This document shows, piece after piece, positions 44,156 to 55,985 of a stretch of DNA of 64,000 nucleotides (position 1 is its first letter; each line of letters begins with the position of its first letter). The translations under genes were made by a program, and so were the position numbers. This stretch comes from Macrothele yani (taxonomy: Eukaryota > Arthropoda > Arachnida > Araneae > Macrothelidae): NCBI GenBank assembly GCA_039090855.1, contig CM077024.1, positions 64,503,594 to 64,567,593 on the forward strand, read 5' to 3'. The notes below the pieces were generated by a model. The model had not been told where the DNA came from. It saw only the letters and a program-made list of their open reading frames with translations, and ran no database searches.

Positions 44156-45089
44156 ACTTTCTTAGATTTTAAGTATGCGGCTATTCAATCAATATCCGAT
44201 TTCAGTACTTTTTTTAAAGATAAAAAGCGCTAATATAATCACTTTGGCCGTCACTCGGTGTTCACTTGCACATTAAACTTTTCTGTTTGAGATTTTCGAA
44301 ATTTCTCTTGTGGCTGAAAGTGCATCTAAAATCACAACTGAATGCGTTAAAATAGCCACCGCCCCTTGAATTTATTTATTCTAGTCACATGCGTCTCTGA
44401 ATTAATATACTGCACCCGTGGACAATATGCTGCTTCCCCATCCTGGTATTATAGTACCCAAATATCCAGATGATATCAGATAAGAAAGGACTCAACGCTA
44501 CCCTCAGGCCCATCAAATTAACCACTATTTATGTAATGAAAACTCTCCTGAGCCACGAGTTTGCCATTTTTGGCCAACCAAAATGCTCTAAAACCCAAGT
44601 GCCTACGTTTATTACATCTCAAAATGCATTCCTCCCTTTTAAATTCTAGCTTTACAGTGCAAATAACTCTGCATGATTTTCGTAATTTCAGTGTGATTGT
44701 GCAAGCACCTCTCTCTAATTTTCATAAACCTATTGTAATTTTAACAAGTGGCCATGGCTTCAAAAAATGAATTTGAAAAACAGCGAACAGCAGGAAATTA
44801 GCTTCTGTTTAAATAAAGTAATAAATTGTATCAAAATATTAAAGCGATATTAAAATGAGTGCCCTTTTAAGAGAACAGGGTTTCAAATAATGCAGGGTTA
44901 CAACAATTATTTAAAAGGAGATGTTTTCATAAAGAGAAAAAAATCATTGAAATGAAAACCATTAATGATTTGGATTCACAAAAAGCAAATGAAAAGTTAA
45001 TCTATGATTGCTTAGTTTATATGTAATATGACTAAAGCTATTTAGAATGACTCAAAATATGATGCTTCTCAATTGTCTGATTACCAATT
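44156..45089. other. Stretch without recognisable gene
   Basis: AT-rich with no firm motif. If the Tigger-like remnant downstream had a DNA-binding N-terminus it should lie here, but I cannot recognise one. Confidence 0.45.
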
Positions 45090-45830
45090 TCAGAGAATTT
45101 CAAAATCGGATCCTTTAGTATTGCGAAGCTGCAAACAAATCTAAGGTTGAGTTTTGTGGAGTGATGATAGAAAAGAAAGGCTATCTCCCTCACCAGTGGT
45201 TCAGCGTGGATCAGACAGGCTTCTTTTTTTGGAAAAAAACAACAACTACATAGCTGATTTACCAGGAAATAAGCTTATGAAGTATAGCTTAACGTTAATG
45301 CTTTTGGTGACCTTAAATTAAAATACACGCTTTGTATTATTCTGAGAATTCTATGATATTCAAGCAATGAAACGCAATCACAGATATGGAGTCCACTATA
45401 GAAGTTCAGTCGTAAGGCATAGATTACTAAACGAGCAATTGAAAAGTTTAATCCTTTTATGAAGAAATTCCGGATCATTAAAACCTAGCATTGGAGTCTC
45501 CACTGCTTTTCTTCAATGGAAATGCCATAACCATAAATTTACTACTTCTTTCAAATTCAAATCTGTGTTATTTCATCAGAGTAATTAATATTCCTGCTAA
45601 GCAACATCCCTTATTTGATCCATTCTATGAATCAAAAGGAAGTGGTAGCCAACTTCAAAAGTCTCTTCATAAAGGAGGATTTTAGAAAAGCCTTTAGGAG
45701 ATATCAAATGGTGATGGTACAAGAGTGAAGAAATTCAGGTGCACAGAACAAATCTCAGTTCGGTACTTAAATAATACTTGAAATCTGCTGTGGCCATCTA
45801 ACCACGAAAAACTGATGACTTGGAAAATCT
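45090..45830 (+). pseudogene. Tigger/jerky (pogo-like) transposase remnant
   Basis: Plus-strand frames give EKKGYLPHQWFSVDQTGFFF, where FSVDQTG corresponds to the FNxDETG motif with the first catalytic Asp. YYSENSMIF (for YHSENPR.F), a middle part that is hard to follow, VVANFKSLFIKEDFRKAFRR (the block after QPMDQ) and LLWPSNHEK (for the KLWP motif) come next. The order fits the DDE superfamily-1 domain of Tigger and jerky-like proteins. Many stops and shifts are present and the DNA-binding part was not found. Confidence 0.7.
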
Positions 45831-46302
45831 AGTTATATATGCAAAACTGATCGATAAATTTTCTCTCTCGGTTGGTATCTGGGACATTAACTGGACGGAG
45901 AGGATAATAAAGATCTGGTTCACTCTCATAAAACGGAGCTCGCCACTGACGACATGCGACAGTTGGAGTTACGGTGATAATATGACAGAGGAGAAGACAT
46001 GACACTGGAGAAGTCAGGAAAATTTTGTAAAGCTGGAACGAAGTGAAGATCTGTGTGTAAGAGATCTTCCCATTGATCAAAGAGAGCTCATGAACTGGCA
46101 GTATGTGTGCAATGTTGTGTGCTAGAAGTTCTTAACGCGTAGAACAAAGGCTGCAACAAGCACATCGTTGGACAGTTTAGCTTCTGTTTTCTTTCTTTCT
46201 TTTATTTATTTATTTTTACCAGGATAAACTAAAGCTAGAATCAGAAACAGCTTCAGCTTCAACAGCAACTGCATCTCCAAACGTTATTGTGAAATAAGGT
46301 TC
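45831..46302. other. Stretch without recognisable gene
   Basis: Could be the decayed C-terminus of the Tigger-like gene, but I see no firm motif. A TTTCTTTC/ATTTATTT run lies near 46188-46215. Confidence 0.4.
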
Positions 46303-46502
46303 TTCTGCCGGGGATTAACGACCGCCATGATCAACTCTAAGTGCTATAAGCAATCAGTCGTCCGTCCCTTATTTGGGGCCACTGGTTCTGAAGAAGAACG
46401 GTGCCGTACAGCCAATACACATCCGGGACTCGAACACGGGCCTATCTCGGACGACTAGCCAGAAACCTGCACGTCTGATCATTCGGACGCCTGACGGCCC
46501 AA
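46303..46502 (-). mobile_element. tRNA-derived SINE, family A, diverged
   Basis: The plus strand shows GGGGATTAACGACCGCC, GTGCTATAAGCAATCAGTCG, CCCTTATTTGGGGCCACTGG and GGGACTCGAACACGGGCC, the family body and B-box in reverse, ending near GACGCCTGACGGCC. Confidence 0.8.
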
Positions 46503-49257
46503 CAAATACCCTAGGCAGCGATTATTTTTGCTAAAAGTAAGAATTATTTTGTCAATTTGCTTTACTGATTATATACGTGTTCAACAATATTAAAAACAAA
46601 TATTTATCTCCTATTTTATATAAACTGTAACAGCATTATATATTTTTCAGGGAGGGGGGGGGTGCGGATTTCAACTGACATTACTCTGGGAACGGATTAA
46701 GCCTTTAACACGTTTTCAATTATCTCCTTTACCAATAATTCTGTTTTACGATTACTACAGTGGAACCATTTATTTCAATAAACGAGGAATCAGAATACCA
46801 GGAAAATATCCCAAGGCTATGCATGGCTATGCATTCATATATAGCAAATTTAGAAATGAGAAAAATAAAAGGAACTGACCGTTAATTAATTCTAAAGTTA
46901 GTAATTTTAATTAATGAGAGTCAGTTGTACAGGGAATTTAGAGTAAATAAATATGTATTTACTGGTGGTAAAATGCCTCACACGTTTCTTCCATTTCATG
47001 TAGCGTCATGTGATTCCAAACAGCGTTTGAAACAGAAGAAATGACGCAACGTTCTGAATACATCACCTGCTTTATGAATGAAGTTTTTGAACTCCTTTTG
47101 CTTGTTTGTTTAAGTGTGTTGAAAGCAAAACCGTTAGAAATCATTATTATTTGCGCTGTACTTTAAGGGTAGTGTTTTTGATTGCGGTTTTTTCACTTCC
47201 GTTACGCTTCAGAATATGGCAACAACATTCTGACGTCCAGTTGCCCTCCAAGTCTATCGGGCACAGTTCATTTGACATGAAATGTAATTCAATTTGCTCC
47301 AAAACTAAAGACCCTTTCACTGCACTTCTGCAAACACTCCCACTTAAGTTAACCAAGTGGAATAAGCTTTACACGCATAAACGCATGGACTGTACTTTTC
47401 AAGCACAATTTGCTGAAATAATGTCGTACAATCAAAGTTTGAGGTTTAGTCACGAAAATACCTTTGCCTCATGACACGGTGATTCAAATTTCGGCCAGTA
47501 TTTAATGGACAAACTTTAATACGCTTCTCTTACCTTGCATGATCATTTCGTGGTTCAATACTTTCGCGGATGTTTCGAAAATGATTGATGATCAGTTTTA
47601 CCATAGCATTTGTACTAGAATTTGCATAAGAAGTGTTTGAGGACAAAGGGAAAAATTTTAAGGGGCATTATTCTTCACAAAATTTCGAAATATATGAGAG
47701 ATAATCAAGTCATCATTCGATATGCCAGCCTTAAATTGTAGATATTATTCAATGTCATTTTTTCCGTATTTTTATTTTCCTAATATTCGCAAAAGTAGTG
47801 ATGCAATTTTTTTCTCTTCTTTCCGGGAAAGAATATGCTGCCCTTAAAAAGAGGACAAACATTTTTGGTAAAGGAAGGGGCACAGAAATACTTATACAGA
47901 AAGCACAGTTTACTCAAGTTAAGCAAAATCTTCTCTACTTGGCCACAGGTACATAATTTTCCGAAAATAGTGGAGCCATGAGAAATTCACTGAAAATATA
48001 CATTCTGAAAAGAGCAATCGAATTACGAAAATACGCAGGGTTCAAAAAAGGCTGTTACTTCATTCTGCCAACTTCTCCAAAACTAAAGGTTTTTTGGCCT
48101 GCATTTGAATAACGCAAGCACTTGGAATAGATTCATTCCTATCTCTCAGCTTTGAAGGAATTTATCGCCATAATTATATCACGCACTTTTGAACAAACGC
48201 TTTCTACTAATGTCACGTGTATTTACTTTTGAATAAATAAACCGAAACAATGTTGCATGCTCTAACTTTTGCAGAATTTCTAGATATCTTACAAATATTC
48301 AATTTGAAAAAAAAATTGCAGCTGATAATTATGCAGTTAGTTTTCCTTTCCTTTCAAACTTTCATGTTAAGCTTTTTGTTTCAAAAATATTTGATTCTGC
48401 ATGTCCCGCCAATGAAGAAATATTGTTTTACAGTCTTGTGCTTATGTTGTGCGCATGGTCTGGCCATGTAGTTCGGAGAGTAACAGCATTCTGTGAGGTG
48501 GCGTAAAGAGCAGGATTCTAATCGCGATTTCTAGTCGTGATCAAACAAAATGTCAGTCTTTCACAGAAACTGAAAGACTGGCATTGAAAGACACTGAAGA
48601 CATTCTGACACTGAAAGACTGAAATAGCTTGGGCTTCATGGCTATGTTCAATATACAGAAATGTGATGAACATAAGCTCTTCACATCCAATCAAATTTGT
48701 AGACAACAGTCTAGGTATAAAACGAAATAAAAAATGTTTACGGACATCAGGAAACTGATGATGTGTCTAGAAAAGGGATACTGATTTTAATCCATTTGTA
48801 CAAGCTTGCACGGGGAAATTAAACCCATTCTCCCTAGGAAAGCTGGAAACTGTTCGAAACTTGTGTCAGGCTTACGTCTTTTAGACCAGAAATGAAAATT
48901 TTTCAAAACATCGTCCAGAAATAGAAAACGTGAAAAGCACACACATTTTATGCCACTTGGAGATAAAACTCAGCATTAGGAAAAACGAAGAATATGCAAC
49001 AAATCTTGGCAATGCTTACACCTATCCGATACGAATTTCAGAAACTAAGATATATACGCTTTTTTAAAGTCATGTTGATCACACCAACTTTCAGACAAAA
49101 CGGCATAGAAGTTCCTTTTCCCCACATACAATGTATGTTAAAATATGTGCTATATATGTAATGTCACTGGAAGAAACGAGCGCAGTCTCTGTACTTCTCG
49201 GAAAAGTATTCTCATTTGAAAACTGCTTTAAAGAACAGTTAAACTATAGAAATTGTC
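46503..49257. other. Stretch without recognisable gene
   Basis: No motif recognised in 2.7 kb. The longest frame, 122 codons at 47106-47474, has no known domain. A G run lies at about 46653-46662. Near 48550-48620 the phrase CTGAAAGACTG recurs with one inverted copy, giving a 10-bp stem. Confidence 0.55.
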
Positions 49258-49281
49258 TAATAATAATAATAATAATAATAA
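49258..49281. repeat. TAA microsatellite
   Basis: About eight perfect TAA units, immediately upstream of the hairpin at 49295. Confidence 0.95.
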
Positions 49282-49294
49282 AGGAGACAGATTT

Positions 49295-49356
49295 AATACT
49301 AAGCACGACGGTAGAATCACTAGGTGATGTGTGATTCTACCCTCGTGCTTGGTATT
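49295..49356. repeat. 26-bp hairpin with 10-base loop
   Basis: The arms 49295-49320 and 49331-49356 pair at 24 of 26 positions (AATACTAAGCACGACGG with its partner ending GTGCTTGGTATT). The loop is TAGGTGATGT. It could be a small palindromic repeat or a microRNA-like precursor; nothing seen here decides. Confidence 0.9.
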
Positions 49357-50156
49357 CCTTAATAGCGACGGTAACCTCAAAATTTTGGCTTTAGTTTTTT
49401 ATCCAACATATTACGCTTTCCAAATTTTTTCAATTTCAGAAACTTATTATTTCTAGAATTTTAATTAAAATTCAGAACAGTTGAGTTCTACATTTTTCTA
49501 ATACCAAATGTTTGTTTTCATACCAATGTGTGTAATATAAGCGCATAGGATTTGCTGGATGACGTGAGTGTGCAGAGCATGGTCCGAGCTCTGAGCTTCC
49601 GCGATCTGGCATTGTACCCTTCCTAATATTCCTTACTTGCTCCGGAAGTCTTATGGAATGTGCAGGTCCTTAGTGACGCTCCTATTTAATGCCATGCCAT
49701 TTAATTAGCCTTTCCGTTCGATGAACTTCTCACCGTTAACTACAGTGAGAATGAACACAGTCTGCAGTTTTTAATTATTACTTTTTTACCCTCTCTGCAG
49801 TTTAAGCATTTATGTACTTTAGTTGTCTGAATGGAACAAAATACTACACTGATTTTTAACTTAATTTATGGTAATTACGGTAATTCTTTAATGAAAAACA
49901 ATTATATATAGTTTTTAACTTTTCTTGAGAGCAGGGTTCCCATGCAAAAGCGCTATTTTGAAGCACTGCAAGTGAGTGTCTTCCCAAGAAATAGCTTTTC
50001 TTTTATGATTCAATCTTAAGGGAAATATATAAAAACATTTAATTCTGAATGGTGGTTTCGTTTCCTTGCGATTCGCTAACCTTTGACCAAATTATGGGTT
50101 CAAGGGCAATTCTAATTCGAAGAAAAAACTTGATTTATTTCATTTCGGTTTTCCAG

Positions 50157-50515
50157 GTTGTAGGCTCTTTTGTGATTCTTTCATTGTGGGTGACTCCAGT
50201 GGAGCACAGGGAAGGGAAGCCTGCCCTGTCTCGACAGACTATTGTTGACAGTTGACAGCGAGGGACAGTTTGTTCCGGTTATCGGGGAAGTGTAACGTCG
50301 CGGATGCACCGGACGACGCATAGCCAGGCATCGTGCCACAAAAGTAGACGAAGCACCGGCTTAAACGCCAAGGTGAACGGGGGAAGGAAGGTCAGAAAGC
50401 CATTGTCATCCATACTTCGACAGTCGTTCATCCACGAATCACAACTGCTAACACAATGGCAGAAGGGGAGGATTCGTCTGAAAAGCAAAGCGGTCAACGG
50501 AGTTCAAAAATGTTT
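50157..50515 (+). other. Weak candidate 5' exon with CpG-rich leader
   Basis: TTTCATTTCGGTTTTCCAG at 50138-50156 looks like a 3' splice site. The following 300 bases are visibly richer in CpG than the surroundings, especially 50280-50450. An ATG at 50456 in the context ACACAATGGC opens MAEGEDSSEKQSGQRSSKMF and runs 74 codons. I recognise no protein family, and possible splice donors (AAGGTGAAC, AAGGTCAG) lie before the ATG, so this may be untranslated or not a gene. Confidence 0.2.
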
Positions 50516-52011
50516 TTGTTCCCTCGAACTGAAGAGGTACTCTTAAAGAACATTCACGGACCTTCTTTAAATCTTGCGAAGCAGTTTTCATTTTGCTTTT
50601 GTAGTACAAAAACACACCAAATTTTAACGAAAAGAAAGTCAATCGTAACATTTCCCTTTGAATTTTTATTACTTCATTGAAAACCCAACAAAAGGCACCA
50701 CTATGTCATTTACAGAAAGAACTGTGACTGAAGGCAGGTGTGATGCTTTTGAAATATTGATTTAATAAAACCGCAAAATATAAGGATATTTCCTTTCTAA
50801 TATTGTAAAAAACTACTTCACTCAGTGATCCAGGGCTCCCCTAAGGGACGTAGCTATCGGGAGGGCATTTACCCTCCTAGAATGGTCATTCCAGAGGCGT
50901 AAGTTCATGCTCTGGAGGATGTGAAAAATAGCAATTGTAACTAAAAAAGAAAGTTAAACTCTTCAGTAATTTTAAAGGCTTTAATTAGTCTCATGCAGTT
51001 AACCAGGGTACAAAGTAACATACACCATGAGATCTCGAAAGGGCGTAATTTCAAGTATCGCCCTCTCAGATAAGAAAAGCTTACTACGGACTTGGCTCTC
51101 CCTCGCGTTATGATGTTGATTTCGTTTGCCATAATGTCTAATTTGAATCCCAGATCAAGGACTAGATAGCGGTTCGTATTGTGATTTCAGTTCTCTCCCT
51201 TTTCTGAAACCAGAAACCACGAATCCAGCACGGGAAGCTCCTAAGCGATTTGCAAAAACTTAGGGCAACAGGAAAACTTTGAAGAACACACAATCCACCA
51301 CGGGCGGTGGAAAGTTAAATTCGTTGACCTGACCTGAAATATCGAATCGTAATATAAAACTTAGTAATCGTAATATAAAACTTCATTAACTGCATAGGGT
51401 ATTAAGAATTCTGCAAATTATTAAAAAAAATTCTGCCTTAAGAATTCTGCAAATTAAAAAAATATATTTTGAGTCAATAATCACTTAATTTGTTTTATTT
51501 TGTTTTGTGATTGTAGTTCGGTTGAAATTAAAATAAAATTAAAAAAGACATTGACGTTAGCCTTACAATTCACCTGACCTCCCTACTTGAGCCCTGTTCC
51601 TATCTTGACTTGGAAAAGTCTAGGCGTCAATGTGTTACATCAGAGAACTTTCTGCGTCATTTCCAAAATATCTCAGAAATGTTAGCCAAATTCTAAGCAA
51701 CACTTAGCACACATGCACAAAAAATGACTGTATGTAAAATGCACCCATTTAGAAGAACAACAACAAAAGAAAAAAAGGTTAAAAAATATTGGCTGTGCAG
51801 AGATAGTTCCGCCGCCTGTTGTTCGGAGGACAGTTTCAAACCTGAAAATCGGTTCTTTCTGGACCTACAGACGCAAACTTCCCGTTCTGAAATGGATATT
51901 ACTGGCCGAAAATTTTTCACGCGTTCCGTGCTATAACACACGATGGCTCTCGTCTACTTTTCGCAAAAGTCATGGAAAGTTTCAGGAAACAATGCTTTGT
52001 GAATAAACATT
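50516..52011. other. Mostly unannotated, possible SINE trace
   Basis: At 51144-51225 TTGAATCCCAGATCAAGG and CAGTTCTCTCCCTTTTCTG resemble a decayed plus-strand family A SINE. Short duplications occur at about 51347-51385 (AATCGTAATATAAAACTT twice) and 51408-51465 (AAGAATTCTGCAAATTA twice). No gene recognised. Confidence 0.35.
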
Positions 52012-52329
52012 CTTGAATGAAATACGGGACTACACTATTGTACAATACAAATTTTGAAGTTGTGAATCTGTTTATTGGTGTAAATATGAATGAATGTTAA
52101 GTCAGATGATATCCGAAAACCTGAAATTTTCGTCGTCCTGGAGTGGGAATCGGAAACTTGAAACTTGGTCGTTCTGGGTGGTGTACTGGTTAGCATACTC
52201 GGGCGCTAACTGGGAGACACGGGTTCGATTTCCGCATCAGGATGACAAAATTTTCAAGTTTTCGGATATTATCTGACTTACCATTCATGTCATATTTGCA
52301 CCAATAAACGGATTCGCAATTTCAAATAT
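52012..52329 (+). mobile_element. Foldback tRNA-SINE, family C
   Basis: The left arm (about 52012-52150) is a minus-strand copy of the family C tail reaching into the end of its B-box (GAGTGGGAATC). The plus-strand part starts near 52150 with GGAAACTTGAAACTTGGTCG, then the head TGGGTGGTGTACTGGTTAGC and GGGTTCGATTTCCGC and the same tail, ending near 52329. The element therefore has inverted arms around one tRNA-like head. A target duplication is not certain. Confidence 0.8.
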
Positions 52330-53368
52330 TCTTACGTGAGCAAAATTTGTTCCATCACAGCGTTATCTAATGAGATAATGCTATAAAGCAAAAGAAAGAT
52401 ACGTACAGGCTCGCATTCTTTTTGCTCACAAAGAAGATATTGTTGTGAGAAAATTACATGTATTGTTAAATTTTCATTACTATTACACAGTGGGTACACA
52501 CCGCACAGAGCTGTGCACCGTTGTTTTCGTTCATGTTCGGTATGTTTTATGTTACGCAGTAAAACTGAATGATACTCTTTGAATTTCTACGACATAGGAT
52601 TAAAGCTGACGTCAGATGCTTTATGCAAATAGCAAATACGTTACAATACATTATAGGAGCTGACGGTCAGTATTTAAATTTGCGGAACTCCTCTCATATG
52701 CAAGAGGAGCTGGACTTCTGTGATATGGACGCCCTACAGTGTACATACATAACATAGAAGACTCCGTAAGCTGTACAGTGATACAGAAGTAGTCAATGGG
52801 TTAAGTACACTATTTGGAAACCTTCAATAGTGTAGCATCTTTTTTATGTATATGTTGTATGACAGGAGCAGGAATTGTTACCGGCCTATTTGGTCTCTTT
52901 TGCTAATAGTTCAAGCAGAGTGCGACACTTTCTAATCGTCTGCGATTCATGGAAGAGTGCACTTTATGTAAAATGTTGCATTCATCCTGCTCAACGTGAA
53001 TATGGGTTACAGAAAACCAACATTATTGCAAAAGGAGGTTCCGCCAAAAATTAAAATGGCTTCCCATCAACTTACCGTCTTGTAGCATCTCACATTTTAT
53101 TACCAAACCATCGGAGATTTGAAGTATCACTTTCTCAGGGAAATCTTATAGACAGCACTAGAAGCCGTTGTTTCTTGTAAGGAGGTGATTAAGGTATATC
53201 GACAATATTAAGCACTTGTTCTTTTGCGTCTTTTACGACAACAGACGTTATGACACCGTGGTAAAGCATCTAGCTCAGAAACTTGCCACTAAAACGTTTT
53301 TTTTTCATATTTCATTGATATGAATTTTTAACAACAATGGGTTGAATGTAGTAAATGCAGTGATTTAT
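52330..53368. other. Stretch without recognisable gene
   Basis: No motif or repeat family recognised; open frames are short and featureless. Confidence 0.55.
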
Positions 53369-53470
53369 CACTCGCCTGATTATATTCTTTGTCACCTTAA
53401 AACTCAATTGCTCCACGATGTTACCACTCGCCTGATTACATTCTTTGTCACCTTAAAATTCAACTGCTCT
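53369..53470. repeat. 56-bp tandem duplication
   Basis: CACTCGCCTGATTA(T/C)ATTC and TTTGTCACCTTAAAA occur twice, starting at 53369 and 53425, with few differences. Confidence 0.85.
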
Positions 53471-53562
53471 CCTCTGTGTGTGAGCTGAGAACGTCTTTTT
53501 GTTCGTTGAACGAGTGGTTACTACGCTGGATTCTTGTGCATCGTGGTAAAGCACCACCTATA

Positions 53563-53690
53563 CAGAATACAACACTCATATCTCTCAGTACAACACTCAT
53601 ATCTCTCGGTAAAACACTCATATCTCTCAGGGGAATTGACTGGTCACAGTTCAAGTCCCGTGAGGGTTATGAGTGTTGTATTGAATCTGT
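53563..53690. repeat. 21-bp triplication with inverted flank
   Basis: AACACTCATATCTCTC occurs three times at a 21-base period between 53569 and 53632. ACAGAATACAACACTCAT at the left is matched in reverse by ATGAGTGTTGTATTGAATC near 53669-53690, so the block could fold. Confidence 0.75.
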
Positions 53691-53821
53691 GGTCTTGATT
53701 TCTACAACCTACGGCCGAAAAATTACGGGACTGACGACATAAAGAATATAAAAAAAGTACCATATTCATTATTAATGCTGGCCACTTTCAAAATACCGCC
53801 GGAATGAATTAACACACAGAT

Positions 53822-54395
53822 TTTAACGTTTCTGAAGATCCTGAAAACAGTTCTGGAAGGAACTTTTCTGGATGTCAGCAAATTGTTTTGTCACGGCTGC
53901 TTGGGTAGCTGCAACGTTTGCGTGATACTGTCCTTTTAGTGCTCGTTTTATCCTGGGGAACAGGAAGAACACACAGGGCGATAAAATAGGAGAATATGGC
54001 TCGTGTAGAAACACAATGATTTGATGGCGAGCCAGGAACGTTTGGAATAACTACGCGATATATGTGGTTTTGCGTTATCATGGAGCAAGAACCAATTTCC
54101 GGATTCCCACAACTGGGAACAACGACGAATACTTCTGCGTAAAATAGAATCTCATGAGAGATAGACTTACTGATGCCCAGCGACTCAGCCAAACGTCTGA
54201 CTGTAATTCAGTTATCTTTATTTAACTGATTCCGCACCTCTTCGATTTTTTTCGCTGTCCGCTGATTGGAGGGCCGCCCAAATCTCGGATAATCATCAAA
54301 GGATTCCCGCCCATCATGAAACCGTGCATGCCATTTGAAAACTCTGCTGCAGGATAATGCTGTGTAACCATACGCTTCTTTAAACATTCGGTATT
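53822..54395 (-). pseudogene. Mariner transposase with core deletion
   Basis: The minus strand reads RMFKEAYGYTALSCSRVFKW, then ESFDDYPRFGRPSNQR (first helix-turn-helix and linker) and VRRLAESLGISKSISHEIL (second helix-turn-helix). The first catalytic Asp region is missing. GNWFLLHDNAKPH holds the second Asp, and HEPYSPILSPCVFFLFPRIK corresponds to PPYSPDLAPCDFFLFPRLK, with both Asp residues replaced (SPIL, PCVFF). It ends KSSFQNCFQDLQKR. The copy has an internal deletion, frameshifts and a lost third catalytic residue. Confidence 0.88.
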
Positions 54396-54737
54396 TCAGT
54401 TACTGATGTACCAAGTTTCCAAAAAAAAAAAAAAAAATGTTTACTCTCTGCTCTTCCATGGATAAAATGAGATGGGACGAGAACGTTTGCTATGACTCCC
54501 TTAATACCCGTCTGCCGCCTGTCGGTACCGGTATAAACCGGTTTCAGTTGTTCGCTGATCGGCCAAGGACTGCTGTCTTCTGACATACACGTGATATTTT
54601 TTATCCCATTACTGTTCTGTCCATTACGGTCTGTCCTGGAATTTATTGGACATAGGTTGTCTCTCTCATGGAGCAAGTAACATAAAATTAAGAATGGGCC
54701 ACTTCTCTTAGCACTGGAATCTTATAGGATGGTTATA

Positions 54738-55946
54738 CACTGAGTGGCCACTTTATTATGATCACCTGACAGTTTTAAGCAAATGAGCTATGGCTGCACG
54801 CTGTTGCCGCCAGAGGGCAAGGTTAGTATAAAAGGGAAAGCTTAGTGCTTGCGACAGTAGTAGAAGTGATTTTTGGGTGACGAGATGGGTAACAAGTGCG
54901 ATTTGACGGACTTTCAACGTGGGATGATAGTAGGAACTCGGAGCCATGGAGCGAGTATCACCGAAACCGCCGCATTCGTGAAATGTTCCACAGCAGCTGT
55001 TGTTAAAGTGTTTAAAGATTGGACTGTCAGCCAAAAAACTAGGTCTCTACGTGCAATGTGTGGTCGTCATAGACTAGTGACTGCTCGGGCGGAACGGAGA
55101 GTGTCCAGACTGGTAACAGACGACAGAAGGGCAACAGTGCAGCAAATTACAGACCATCTTAATCAAGGATCCCCTCAAATGATCTCTGCCCGCACTGTTT
55201 GCCGTATGGGATATGGCAGCCGAAGGCCTGTTCGAACACCTTTGCTGTCTGCAGTTAACAAGAGAAAACATCTCTAGTTCGCACAGGAGCACAAGTGTTG
55301 GACAGTCGATAATTGGAAACAAATTATGTGGTCCGATGAATCACGTTTTCAGTTGCACCATGCCGATGGCCGAGTGAGAATTTGGCGGAAACAGCACGAA
55401 AGCATGGACCCCAAATGCTTTGCTACAACCCTTCAAGCTGGTGGAGGCAAAGTTATGGTTTGAGGAATGTTTTCCTGGCATGCTTTGGGCCCTTTATTTC
55501 GTGTTGATCAACGTTTGACTGGCACATCATATCTAAACATCGTTGCGGACCAAGTGAATCCTGTCATGTGGATGGTTTATCCCAATGGCGATGGCTACTT
55601 TCAGCAAGATAATGCGTCCTGCCATAGTGCTCGTATTCTACAGGATTGGTTTCGGGAATATGCCGGTGAGTTTACTTTGCTCAGGTGGCCCCCACAATCT
55701 CCATATCTCAACCCCATTGAGAATTTGTAGGATGAAATTGAACGAGCCATCAGACAGCTGGATCCACAACCCTGCAATCTCACACTCCTGGAAAGTGCTA
55801 TTCATCAAGCATGGTCTCAGATTCCACAAACCACCTGTCAAAATCTCGTGGAGTCCATGCCACGGAGAATCGACCTCAGTATTAAAGGCAAAAGGTGGCC
55901 CAACGAAGTACTGAGGGGGTGGTCATAATAAAGTGGCCACTCAGTG
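54738..55946 (+). mobile_element. Tc1-like element with near-identical terminal repeats
   Basis: Both ends read CACTGAGTGGCCACTTTATT inward, continuing ATGA, with one difference before ACC. TA lies at each side (54736-54737 and 55947-55948). At 1209 bp it carries one transposase frame that nearly fills it. The close match of the ends suggests a fairly recent insertion. Confidence 0.95.
54885..55928 (+). pseudogene. Tc1-like transposase broken by three stops
   Basis: One frame of 348 codons runs from the ATG at 54885 (MGNKCDLTDFQRGMIVGTRS) to the TAA at 55926-55928 with no frameshift. The first Asp is in IMWSDESRFQLHHADGRV, the second in YFQQDNASCHSARILQDWF, and the Glu in SPYLNPIENL. Three internal stops occur: TAG after NKRKHL, TGA in GGGKVMV-GMFSW where relatives have Trp, and TAG after NPIENL where Trp is usual. 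I count 36 residues between second Asp and Glu, as in DD36E-type Tc1 relatives. The start fits relatives that begin MGK..DL..F.RG.IVG. Confidence 0.93.
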
Positions 55947-55985
55947 TATTACAAATAAAGGAAAATACTAAACATGTTGTTTACA

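Noticed and set aside
50830..51105. Another hAT-like element starting CAGGGCTCCCC
   Set aside because: No matching right end or target duplication could be found.
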